NCBI RefSeq assembly: GCF_000247695.1
Contig: NW_004624751.1
Coordinates: 23,135,822 to 23,199,821, forward strand
Length of the DNA stretch: 64,000 nucleotides
Reading direction: 5' to 3'
Origin: Heterocephalus glaber
Taxonomy: Eukaryota > Chordata > Mammalia > Rodentia > Bathyergidae
In this document: in pieces, positions 1 through 11,500 of the stretch
How positions within the stretch are numbered: position 1 is the first letter of the stretch
Layout: every line of letters begins with the position of its first letter
Position numbers and translations under genes: made by a program
Notes under the pieces: generated by a model
Database searches by the model: none
Told to the model about the DNA's origin: nothing
What the model saw: only the letters and a program-made list of their open reading frames with translations

Positions 1-41
1 TATAAGCCATTATTTCTTGGAAAATAATATAGTTAAGGCAT

Positions 42-129
42 TTTTTTTTTTTTTGGTACTAGGGATCAAACTTGGGACCTTGCGCTTGTGAGGCAGGCGG
101 CAGAACCACTGAGCTAAATCCCTGGCCCC
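42..129 (-). mobile_element. ID-like tRNA-derived SINE
   Basis: The reverse complement reads as the window's common ID unit, with pol III A box (TTTAGCTCAGTGGTT-like) and B box (diverged GTTTGATCCC) and an oligo-A tail. Target-site duplication agttaaggcat / agttaagacat flanks it at 31-41 and 130-140. It belongs to the 'CCTCAC...GGTCCC' subfamily. Confidence 0.9.
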
Positions 130-229
130 AGTTAAGACATTTTTACTTTAACTTTGTGTCTTAAAAAATATTTTTAATTGAATAAAGGAATTCCTCTCAG
201 GTGTTTTTTTTATTATTATTAGTTTAGGA

Positions 230-375
230 CAGTGGTTCTCAGAAAGATCAGTAAATATCACAAGGGCACTTGTTAGATGTACCATTTCAGATCTGAAACT
301 TGGGGTGTAGGACCCAGCAAATTATGCTTCAAAATTTCAGGCCATTCTGATGGTCATGAAGTATGAGAACCAGTG
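230..375. mobile_element. MER5-like hAT miniature transposon
   Basis: It begins cagtggttctca and ends tgagaaccagtg, the MER5A/B inverted ends of the Charlie (hAT) group. The internal sequence is diverged. The 8-bp flanks match at 5 of 8 positions. An ancient mammalian non-autonomous element. Confidence 0.75.
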
Positions 376-829
376 CTGTAGGTCATTGTTCACATTTGGT
401 TCTGTTAACTTATATCAGAATCACTTAGACCAGTGAATCACATTTCTGGGTCCATGGTCCTGAAAACAGACTTGACTTATATGCAGTATTCTACAGCTGT
501 TCTCTAGTTCTGTACTACAGAAGATTGTTAGTCTCATTTGTTCTTATGAGGAGCAGTAATGTCAAACTTTAATGTTTCAGCTGCCACACATAATTACTCC
601 TCTTCTTGGCTCTGCTTGATACTCTTTTTTAAAGAGACTTAAAATTTAGGAATATATTAGTAATTATGCTCATTAGTAATTGGCTTTTAACTGTGTGGAC
701 ATTATAGGACTTCAGAATCCAATTATGTGAAATTAATTTATTTAACATCTCTATCTCATTCTACTTACCAAATCTTTGTTGTTTGAGCTGATAAGTGTTT
801 TAGGTCCAAGCTCTTATAGGAAAGCCTTA

Positions 830-1176
830 TGTATTGGTCAGCTTTTCCATTGCTGGTACAAAATACCCAACCTTTGCAACTTAATGGAGTAGAGGTTTAA
901 TTTGGCCCACAGTTTCAGAGGGTTTAGTCCATAGTTGGCTGGTGCCAAGGTACAAACATCATGGTGGAATGCATGGTGGAAGAAAGCTGTTCAGTTTATG
1001 GTGGCTGAGAATCACAGTGGGGGAGCAGTGCCAGAAAGGAAGGAACCAGCTATAGACCTAGAAGCTCATGCCTCCATGACACTAGGACACATATACAAGA
1101 ATGCTTTACTAATCCCCAAACAGCTCCTAAGTCAATTAAATTTAACTGTCATATTCCATCTCTTTTCAACTTGACA
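830..1176 (-). repeat. 3' LTR of the MaLR-type element
   Basis: This 347-bp repeat has the expected TG...CA ends. It shares blocks with the high-coordinate repeat: 'cattgctggtacaaaata', 'cagtgccagaaaggaaggaa' and 'tttactaatccccaa' class segments. Confidence 0.65.
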
Positions 1177-2673
1177 CCCAAACGTATCACCTTAAATCAT
1201 ACTCAATATCCAAATAAAAAGGTAATAATTCCCCCTAATATCCCATGTACAACTGAAAACACAATAATACCCTCTCCAGAGTCTTAGCAGTTCCAGCATT
1301 GCTCAGAAGTTTGAAGTCTACTCTGAAGCTTAAGATGTACTCCGAGCTGTGAACCTGTATAAATTAAAAAAGTAATTAATGTAGTCTCAATATACAGTGG
1401 TGCAAGGTAAACATTCCCATTCCAAAAGGGAGGGTTTGGGGGATAGGAAAGGATCAGTTGAAAACAAGACCAAAACTCAGCGGGACAAGCACTAAGTCCT
1501 TTGGCCCCATGTTAGGCATCCTGGACATGTAGTAAGATAAGAGTTCCAGGTTTGGTCATCCTCACCCCTGTGGCCTTGCTTGTTGTAGCCTACACAGCTT
1601 CTGTCTTGGGCTGGCTGGCTTCACTCGGCTGCCAGCAGACATTCCACTTTTCTGGCATCTCTGACTTCCTGGGGTCTCCACTGCATCTTTGGCTTTGTTC
1701 CTCTAGCTTTTAGGCATCTACCTTTGCAGGGGCTCTTACCTAGCTTCTCAGGCCTTCTTTTGAAATATGAGTGGAAGCCTCCATGACCTCACAGTTTTTG
1801 TATTCTGCATGCCTGAACAGCAGGCATCAATCACATGGACATTGTCAAGGTTTGCTCTCAGCATGAACAGTAGCCAAGCCCTTTTGGACCATGGATGCAG
1901 CAGCCTCTGGGTACCTAGATGGCTGAGCTTGGTGAAATGAATTCAAGGGAACCAATTTTCTAGGTGGTCCCTCTTGAGTAGGGAATCCAGGGGTTTCCTT
2001 CGCAAATGGAAGGCTTATACTTGTGCACTCTTGAGCCTGCAGTGTGTGAGGTCTTACTGATTCTTGAGATACCTTCAAGACATCTTGTCTCACTTTGACG
2101 TGCCGAGAATCTTTTTAATGGTGCAGATCTCTCCAGCAGCCACACGTTTGGGCCTAATTTTATACTTGGTTCTTTTTGGGCCAGAATTTAAGGTTTTCAA
2201 ATCTTTCTGCTGTGCTTTTTGTTCTTGAATTGTCTTATACATCTGGTTAAAAGCAGCCAGCTGTATGTACCCAGTCACAACCTGAAAATGGAGCTGCCTT
2301 GATATTTCCTCCACCAGACCACGTAGTCACCACCCTTAAATTCAACCTTCCACACAGTCTCAGAACATGGGCAAAATGTGGAAAGATTCTTTGCCAGAGT
2401 GTAATGCATGTGGCCTCTAGTTCAATTCTCAGAAGAGTCCTCATTCCCTTCTGAAATTTCATGAATCTGGCCTTTGCTCTTTACATTCCTGTCAGCATTC
2501 TGTTCTAAGTTCTGATCAAAATCATCTATCAAGTTCTGCTTACAACATTCTAGGGCTTTCCTAGCTTCCTTCTCCAAACTTGTCTTGCAAACCAGTTACA
2601 AAGGCTTCTGAACCACATGGTCAGGTATAATCCCAGCCAGTGGGTCAGCCTCACCACTTCTCTGGTACCAATT

Positions 2674-2958
2674 TGTAGTATTCCTTAGCTTTCCCATTGC
2701 TGGAACAAAATAGCTGACACCAGCAATTTAAAGGAAGAGAGCTTTCATATAGTTCATGGTGAAAGGGCATGGTAGAGTATAACAGTTCATGGTGATTGGG
2801 AAGCAGAACAGGAAAAGAGTGCCAGAGAGTGAGGGACCAGGACCAGATGTAGACTCCAATGTCACATGTCCATAACTTAACCCAGATATACCCAGGAGTG
2901 TACTTTACTAATCCCCTAGGTGGCTCTGAAGCTAATCAGCCTGACTGATGTTATTTAT
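2674..2958 (-). repeat. 5' LTR of the MaLR-type element
   Basis: This LTR starts with tgtagtattcc directly beside the primer-binding region. It is about 60 bp shorter than its partner and its outer end is blurred, so it probably carries deletions. Confidence 0.6.
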
Positions 2959-3554
2959 CTACTGTTATACAAGATCTTCAGTAATGGAATACATTATTTT
3001 AACTAAAAAATACATTGTTATTACTGTTGTTTGATAAACTTGGAACTTGGTCTTTAATGTAAATTTTTATACTCTTCCAGGTGACATTTTTGTTAAATTT
3101 TTTTTTTTTAGGTATTACTAGTATTCATCTACAGGTTTTAGTTCAGTGGTATTTGTGTTAATTTGCAGTTTGTTGAATTGCATGGAGTTGATTGTTAATA
3201 TTAATTCTCTGGGACTTTATAAATAATTGTTCAGTAGAATTCTTAAGTAGAACTCAGATTTATCAGAACTAATGAATGATTATGTCAAAGATCTTTTCTT
3301 TATGTTCTTTTCTAGCCCTCTGTTGTAAAAGAAACAACTCCAATAATGTTGCCTAGTTTAACCCTTCTTTCATTTTCCTTTTAAATGTCAAATCAGAGTT
3401 TCATAATTGTGAGCTTCAATAGGGTGAGTTCTGGCTTGCTGGAACCAGTCCCATTTTATGCTTATCCTCCGGCCATATTGCTTAATAATACTATCTTCCT
3501 CCCAGTAGAGTCTTAATTGGATAAGTTCCATAGGTAGCCTAGCTATAATGCTTA

Positions 3555-3770
3555 CTGGCTAAGAGAATGTGTTCTAAAGTTCACTTTTGGATCAGTTCCT
3601 GGCTTCTTCACTTTTACTAGCTGAATATGACCTTGGGAATTCAGCTTCCCTGATTATCAATTTTCTTACCATTAAACTCACCAAGACAATGTTACCTACT
3701 TAAACGGGACTGTTAATGAGAATTGTTATGTATGACAGTGCCTACTTTGTACTAGCCCTAAGTAAATGTA
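3555..3770 (+). mobile_element. MIR SINE
   Basis: The ancient tRNA-derived MIR core is visible (ttactagctgaatatgacct) followed by the LINE2-like tail (cagtgcctactttgtactag). Confidence 0.65.
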
Positions 3771-4195
3771 TGATTATGGTGCTGGTGGACTATTCATTAA
3801 TTGCTTTTCTTATAATACTGTGATACTTACAAAACTTTGATTATTAAGCAAATTCTACACAATTTTCAGATAAAACAAATTCCACTCTGATATCAAAAAA
3901 GTCAATGTTCCATAGTTACAAATTAGAATATAAAAACAAATTTATCATAATCTAATTCCAAAGTGATTGAGTTGGTATTCCTATTAATTTTTAAGCCTTT
4001 AAAACTGTTTTAATGATTTGAGATCAAATACAGTGTTAGCTGATATTCCAGTGGCATATAAAAAGTCTCTTTTACAATTAAAATGTTATGTGAAGCATTT
4101 GCAAAATATAAAAAAGATCAGTATGATTATAATTCTTCATGCAAAGATACCCTGATACAATTTCTATAGAATTTCTTAAAATTTTTTTGTTCTTT

Positions 4196-4462
4196 GTGTG
4201 TGTGCGTGTATGTATGTGTGCATATGGGAGGTACTGGGAATTAACCTAGGACCTTTGAACTGAGCTACATCATCAGGCCATGTTATGTTATGTTATGTTA
4301 TGTTATGTTATGTTATGTTATGTTATGTTATGTTATGTTATGTTACATTATGTTTGTTATTTTGAGACAGAGTCTTACTGAGTTGCCCAGATAACTTTGG
4401 ATCCTCCTTCCTCTCCCTCCCAGAGTTCTGGGATCACAGGCCTGTACCACTATGCCTGACTT
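4196..4462 (-). mobile_element. Dimeric B1-ID SINE carrying a TGTTA expansion
   Basis: Reading in + coordinates, the inverted ID half (gtactgggaattaacctagg to gagctacatcatcagg) is followed by a pentanucleotide array and then the inverted B1 half (tttgagacagagtcttactg to caggcctgtaccactatgcc). This is the B1-dID/B4 type of rodent SINE, with the microsatellite at the junction. Confidence 0.8.
4281..4345. repeat. (TGTTA)13 microsatellite
   Basis: Thirteen uninterrupted perfect copies of the pentamer occupy 65 bp at the junction of the two halves of a dimeric SINE. Confidence 0.97.
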
Positions 4463-4869
4463 ATGCATACTTTTTATGCTTAGTTATTTTATATGATTTC
4501 ATACTATGATACACATTAAGGCCTTTTCTTCCCTTAAAAATATGTCTTTAAAGCTTTTGTGCTTTATTGTAATACAATAATTAATGTTATCAAGAATTTA
4601 GGTCAAAGAGTTTCTCTTTTAATCCAGTTACTACTTATATTATTTCATTGTCATCTTCTAGCTATGCATTTCCAGTTATATCACGGACTTGATTTTTGTT
4701 GTATATTTTTGCTTATTTTTACAATACATACATTTTTATGTTTTGCTAGGCTTTTTCACTTTCCCATTTTCTTCATGTCCTAAATGAGGTTTATAGTCTA
4801 ATGGGTGTACTTTCATATTTACTCTATTAAGATACTATATCTGTACATAGGCAAAATAGTAGGCATCTG

Positions 4870-5290
4870 TTTATTTTCAGAAGTGGTATAGTATTATGTA
4901 TATGTTAGGAGACTCCTTTTCTTACTTTCCATTACAATGTGAATACAGACTAGGTCAGTAAATAACATCTTCCACATTCTACTTCATAGCTACATGACAT
5001 ATTATAGTATGATTATAGCACAGTTTATGCAACTATTATTTTGTTGATGAGCATTCAGGTTATTTTTATTTTTTGTGTGATTACTGTGCGAAATATTCTT
5101 CAATGTATAGCTATGCATAGTGAAGCTTTTGTTTGTATAGTAGAGCTCCCTAGAAATACAATATCTGAGTTAGAGAGTGTATTTCAAATTTACAGACACT
5201 TCCTTTTAAATAGGTATAGAAATTTATATTCTCTAATGTGTGTGTTTTTCTCTCATATCACTTGTAGTAGTTCTTTTTAATTTTTGTAAA
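4870..5290. mobile_element. Possible old L1 fragment
   Basis: It has a diverged resemblance to the old-L1 3' segment that also occurs in intron 4 (gatgagcattcaggttattt, then tacagacacttcc). Confidence 0.35.
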
Positions 5291-5749
5291 ATGTTTAACA
5301 ATGTTGTCTTGTTAAATAGCACAGAAATTTTTGTATAAATATTCTTTGTAGATTTTAATTTGTTAGCTGAATATTATTCTACTGACTGGATGTGACATAG
5401 ATTTTTCATTAATTAGCCCTTAATTTTTGCTACAGTTATTAAGGTACAATTAATAGTAAACACCTTTGAGCTGAAATATTTTTAAATTATTTTAGAGTTT
5501 TACTTAGTTGTAGAAATTACTGGGGCAACTGAGGATTTTAGTTACTATAGCAAGGAATAATAATTTTTAAAGTCTCAAAATATATCACTAGGAGCTTTCT
5601 GAAAACCTTGTCTTATTTGTACAGCGATTTATTCCATACCTTCTTCTTACCTGACCATGGATGGGCTCTGAATAACTCATTATCTACACATTAGCTTTTA
5701 AATATCTAAATCTGCTAGTTTGATGCCTGCTTTATTTACTTTCTTTTCA

Positions 5750-6868
5750 CCAAAATAAACCAACACATTCTGCTAATTCAGACTTTTTAATTCTTTAATG
5801 GCTTTTAAATAGTTTTACTTTCCAGAATCACATTATTGCCTTACTCCTCCCACTTGTCTCCTTTCCCTGAATTGCAGCAAAAAGCCTTTTTAAACTGGTG
5901 TTACCAACAGTCTTATCCCCTTTTGAGCTGTTATCTACTGCTATCCAGAATGATCTTTCTGCAGTGCAGATCTGATCAGTAGCATTTCTCTTATAAACCA
6001 AAAGGCTATTCATAGTCAACATGAATTCTACGTTCTTTTCTCTACAGCCTTCTCTTTCTTCTTTCCTACCTTTCCCTGTGGATTTTTTTCATACCTTTGA
6101 ACCATTATAGTACTCTGCTCTCTCCTTTATTAGGCCTTAGTTTATGTGTGTGTTTTTTTAAGTACTCCAAACTCCATTTTTTCATCCTGTTTTGCTAACT
6201 CTCCCTCCAGTGTATTTCCTTTTTTCATACCACTCATTATTTCTTTTTAGTTGTGCACAAACCTTCCTCCCCCAATTACACTGTGAAGCAGCTGTTCTTA
6301 CATCTTGCTTACCAAATGTGACTAGGACAACATTGTGCCAGAATTGAAATCTTTGTTGACTAATTGAAAACAGTTCAGAGTTTTTTCATCACCTCTAGCG
6401 TAAATTCTTATTGTATCAAAAAATTTTAATTGTCTGGGTTTTTTTTATCCATCTCCCTAAAATACTTTCCCACTACTTTCTGCTTCATAACCTATGCTTC
6501 ATTCACTTCAGCTGTTTGTTTTTAATAACTATCAAAATTGTTTAACATTTTCATGGTTTTATAAGTCCTATTTCTTTTCATTGGAATCTCTTCCCTACCT
6601 TCTGTCATGTTAAACTTTTCATAGTCTTTGAAACCTCTCAGATTAACCCAAGTTGATTTGCTTACTTTTCGTCTTCAAGGGACATGCACACAGATTTGCT
6701 TTTTATAGCATTTATAGCAATATATTGTAATTCTTTCCTTTTATTTCTGTTTCCCTAGTGGACTCAGTTCAATTGAGATCTTATTTCTTTATCATTATAT
6801 CCATGACACCTAGTTTCTGCCAAATAAAAGATAATAAAAAATGTTTGTTGAATAAATGAATGATTGAA
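5750..6868 (+). mobile_element. L2 element
   Basis: This ancient LINE2 ends with aaaaatgtttgttgaataaa and tgaatga, its diagnostic 3' tail. Upstream blocks (cagatctgatcagtagcatt, ccctagtggactcagttc) fit the order of L2. It is strongly decayed and the 5' edge is approximate. Confidence 0.65.
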
Positions 6869-8454
6869 CCTTGTTTATAAAAAAAATCACTTTAGTCCAT
6901 CAGATACTCTATTTTGGAGCCTTCTTGTATTAATTTCTAGGCATGCTTGTTCATGGGCCTTCTAGATTTATATATTGAAAGATTTCAAAAAGATCAAATT
7001 TAGTTAGAAAGTAATGAATATTGTGGATATAATATATTTTTATGGAGGGAAATAATGTCCTAATGAGATCATAACAGTTAAGCAAGAGTAATACAATTGA
7101 TTATTTTTATTTTAATATTTATAATTTTTGTGTAGTTGGAAAGTACTTTTTTTAAAGTAATTTATATTTTCTATTTTAATAAATCAATTGAAAAATAATG
7201 CATCTTGATGAAATAACACATTTTGTTCTTTGAACAACTTTATTTTCTTTTGGAAATGGAGCTCAATTTATTTAAGTATATATTGAAAATGATCGGTACT
7301 ACATTACTGGGAAATAGTATTTAATTCTACTAACATTTAATCTGTGTTTTTATCTGTGGTTAATTACAGACTATAATTTTTGGGTTTTTATTGGATTGGT
7401 GCTGTTTGTTTTTTTGAACCTAAAACCAACTGAAATACTTCATTTCATAAAAGATACTTTGTACTTAATCTTCTGTTTGTCAAATTTATTACAGGACAGT
7501 AGTTTCACTTTGTCCAATCATTAGAAAAATTAATTAAAATGAAAATCAGTGGAGAGTCACATGAAAACAAACATGATTTATTAAAAATGTTAAATATTCA
7601 TATACTTAACAATTTTCTTTTCAAATACTGGTACTGTCACATTTAAAATGCTTTGAAATTTGAAGATTTTTTGAAGTTGCTAAAACTCAAGGAGATTGTT
7701 CTAGAAAAGAAAAACTAAAAACTTAAGATATAACTAACTATAATCTGAAGGTATGCTTTGTATGTTATATGTACATAGTCGTGTTTCATAAAGAAATGAG
7801 AGGTGGTTAATGTCACTAAAATGTTGCTAGAGCTCAGGTTACCCTTGTTGTCTGTCTCAGTCTCTGACTCTTTCTGTCTCTCTCTGTGTCACATCATGGA
7901 AATCTTTTGGTTTTTTTTTCAATCATCTGATTTTCATAACTTCTGTTACAATATGTGGAAAGGTCAGTAACATTTTTATCTTGGTTTTGTAGCAAAATTG
8001 ATGTAGATACTAAATCTGGAAGACTGTTAGAACTTACTGATTAAATTAATCAGTTGGTTTTTGTATTTCAATAAGAAAAATATTCAATAAGAAAAATATT
8101 TGTTTTCAATGATTATATGATTTACTAAGTTTTAATATGTGATACTGAGAAATATTTGTGAATTAATTTGATTTACTTTAATAGAACTTCTTGATTATCT
8201 GAGACTGTAACTACCTAATAGTTTTATAAGTATAAAAGATGGAATTTATACTCATAAGCTGTATTTAAGATATCAACTTGTGTGTGGAATGATGACTAGA
8301 TTATGGTTAGAGACAAGGGGTTGGAGTGGGGGTATTGGGAGAAAGGTGTAATGTCCAAAACAATTAAGAATAAATTTCATGCATTTATTTTTGTTCATTA
8401 TAGTGTTTTCATTTTGTGAGCTTTTCTATGCACATACAAAATGTTTCTCCTCAG

Positions 8455-8562
8455 GCCCCCTTGTATTTGCTGGTCCTATTTTTATGAACAACCGAGAACA
8501 GGCTCTAGCCAGACTCAGATCCCATCCAGCACAGCTAAAGCATAAACGGGACAAGCACAAAG
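8455..8562 (+). CDS. MYCBP2: MYCBP2 exon 1 of window (RCC1-region loop)
   Basis: This 108-bp exon follows an acceptor ending ctcctcag and stops at donor gtattt. It begins with the last two bases of a glycine codon (phase 1) and reads [20 protein letters not shown], then a basic stretch ending HKRDKHK. It is the segment just before the RCC1 repeats. The basic run and high charge suggest an exposed loop of the propeller. Its last base starts the Asp codon completed by the next exon. Confidence 0.93.
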
Positions 8563-11500
8563 GTATTTGGTCTTCCTTATCAACTAGGTGGGATGCTCTC
8601 CCAGTTTCTTCCATTCATTTGAATTTTGTCTCTGAGAAAATGCATAAACCTGATTCTTCTGCTTTGCTTCTATCATTATATAGCCTGAGGAGAAAGAACA
8701 TGCTGAAAGTGATAGTTTGTCAGTGACTGTCATGCTTCTCATTTCATTTGGTTGTTAACTTTTATTAAGACATTTTATAATATATCTTTTTCATTTCTTT
8801 TCACATCTTATGAAGGGAAGATAAAAGGGAATATATCATTACTTTCTCTTTTTTATCCTTTATTATCTGATCTTAGATAACTATGATCTAGCATTTTATA
8901 GTTCTTGTTTTTGAATGCTGTTTATATGTCTTAGAATAAATAAACTTACTAAATGCAGTTCATAAAGTGATGACTGCCATTGCATTTTCTACTGTTTTAG
9001 TATTAAGGTTTACAACACATACAGAAATATTTGATATTGGAAGGTTAAGCAGAGATAGATATAAGCAAAGCGTGAGTCATGTAGACTTCCATAGTCTTTG
9101 GAATCTGTCAGAGGTCTAACCAAGTCTGTGAGGGACTAGGAATTCATTTCTCTATTGTACTTTCAAATCTGAGTTCTGGGTTAACAATTGGGCATTATTT
9201 TTTAAGATCCGAGTTCTGCATTAATGTTAGATATTCCTAAATCATACTTATTTTTGTTTTAAACCATAAATTATGGTCAGCTAATATCAGGAAAAATTTA
9301 ATGCAGAGAATTTTTAAATTTATGTATAATTATGCTTTGAATCCTGGTGTGTGAACTAGGGATGCTTCACAAGCTAATGAAACTTGCATGTGCTATTTTC
9401 TTAAATGTCTAAAATAAGCCCTGAAAAATAGAGTAGAACATTTTAAAAATATGTATTATCCATATATGTATATTAATTTTAGTGTTTGTGTCTTTTTTTC
9501 CTTTGCTGTAAAACTTACAATTGAAGTTTTAAAGACTTTCATGTGCAGTATATAATCAACTTTATTTGCTTTTCTCTGTTGGTTTGCCACTCAGCAAGCA
9601 CACAAAACTTCTCTTTTCAGTGGAAGTACAAATAGAACTAAAAACTTGAAGTATATTCTGCAGAAGTAAAAATTGAGGATGTTTTATAGCTAACATAATT
9701 AGCTACAGTAAGATTTGCGATTGCTTTATTTACACTAATGTGCTCTAACAATGCCATAAATATTTAAATCTAAGGAACAATATTTAGAGTATACTATGTA
9801 AATTATTTTAGTTATTGCCAGGTTCTCTCACCTGTTGTGCTATTAGAACAGATTTTCTCAGTTGTTTTCCCCTCGCTTATATGAAAGTGAAATTTTTCTA
9901 GTTTTTAACTGAGGTTAAATATTGGCATTTCATCAAGAGTTTAAAATGTTTATTTGTTATGGACAAGCATCTTTAGGGTTTTTTTATGTAATTATAATTG
10001 AAGACCAAAATTACAAATTTAAAGCAGACTTTTTCCAATGTCGTGTAATTATTAGCTATAAAAACTATTAAATAATAGCTTTATGTCAATTTTGTCTGAC
10101 TTTGTTGATTATAGCATTGGAGCAATCTCTTTGGGAGGATCTACTTGGTAGTATTATAGGACTAGAGTTTTTGTTTTTGTTTTCTAATTTTAGTATATAT
10201 GCTGCCAAAGTGAGCACATTGTGTTTTGTTTTTGTTTTGGGTTTTTTTTGTTTATTTGAGCACATTGCTTTTGTTTTCTGGTTTTATAGAATTAAATAGT
10301 TTCATCTCCATTCTCAAAATGCATATGCAATGTAAATAATATCAAATGGTGCCCTATTAACATAGAGTATTAATTTACTACTCACTAATTTCTATCCATA
10401 CTCTAACCCTTTACATTCACTATCTTGTCATTTTTATTCTCTACTCATTGCTTTTGTTACATATTTTCATAGTCTTATCCCTTCTCCTATACTGTCTTCC
10501 AGTTTATGCACTGAAAAATTCACTATACTAATTACTGTATTATCTTAATTATATTGTTGGTGTGAATTATAAGGCGATAATGTTTAAAATTTTCTAGATT
10601 ATAACTTGTGGGGGTAAAAACTGGATTTATTGTTAATGAGTGATTTCTTTTTAAAATTTATTTTAATGTAATACAAGTAGATATTAAAAATATAAAAAAC
10701 TTCTATGAAAAAATAAAAAAGAATTTCATAATAAAATAATAATAATGGTTAATATACTGTGTATGATGATCTTATAAGAATGGCCAAAATGTTACTCAGT
10801 TCACTGACAAGAGTGATTTCTAAGATGAAAAGTTGTAGAGCTTCTGGCTGACTGGAAAGAATTCAGAGAATGTTACAAGTGGGCAAATTTTGACTAGAGG
10901 CAAAACAGAGTATATAAGATTGAGTCAATAAGTAAAATTCCATATAACACATAGTGTTATTCTAAAATGTGATCATAAATTGTATTTCAAACAGATACCT
11001 GAATTAATATTTGTTTCAGCCACTCATTGCCTCACATAGATTTTAGTATAAAAAATCTAGTTAGGAACATATGAATGTGATTTTTTTTTCATACCACGTA
11101 CCATCTGTATGTGTGTACACATACATATATTTTAAGTTCTGCATTTGCTGTGAATAATAATTAAGAACCTCAACCCTATGTCTTTTATAGTATTTTCATT
11201 ATTAATAATTGAGACATTGTTTTTATTTAGATACAATTTAGATAAACTTTAATAAAGTTTTTCTAATAGAAGATTGAGCTCTAAATAATAGCTACTACTG
11301 TTTTAGTCATTATAGTTTTATTCAGGAAATTACTGGGGTTTTTAAAAATTTCTCCTTCTCGGAGCTGGGGATTGCTCAGTGGTTCCACCGCCTGCCTCAC
11401 AAGCTCAAGGTCCTGAGTTCGATCCCTGGTACCAAAAAAAAAAATCTCCTTCCCTGGTGCTGTCTTTATTTTGGGATATGTATCTATATTCAATCTCCAA

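Larger units (their letters stand above)
830..2958 (-). mobile_element. MaLR-type endogenous retrovirus-like element
   Basis: Two related long terminal repeats in the same orientation (830-1176 and about 2674-2958) flank roughly 1.5 kb of internal sequence. The primer-binding region next to the high-coordinate repeat (tctctggtaccaattt on the + strand) places the element on the minus strand. LTR and internal sequence resemble mammalian MaLR elements of the ERVL class, which lack pol and env. The internal part shows only short broken frames, so it is defective. The exact outer edge near 2958 is uncertain. Confidence 0.65.
1..8454 (+). other. MYCBP2: Intron of MYCBP2 upstream of exon 1
   Basis: This is AT-rich intron. 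It holds an ID SINE, a MER5-like element, a MaLR-type provirus, a MIR, a dimeric SINE with a TGTTA repeat, old L1-like sequence and an L2. I see no exon here. 6870-8400 contains no repeat I can name, apart from a short direct duplication at 8070-8101. Confidence 0.8.
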
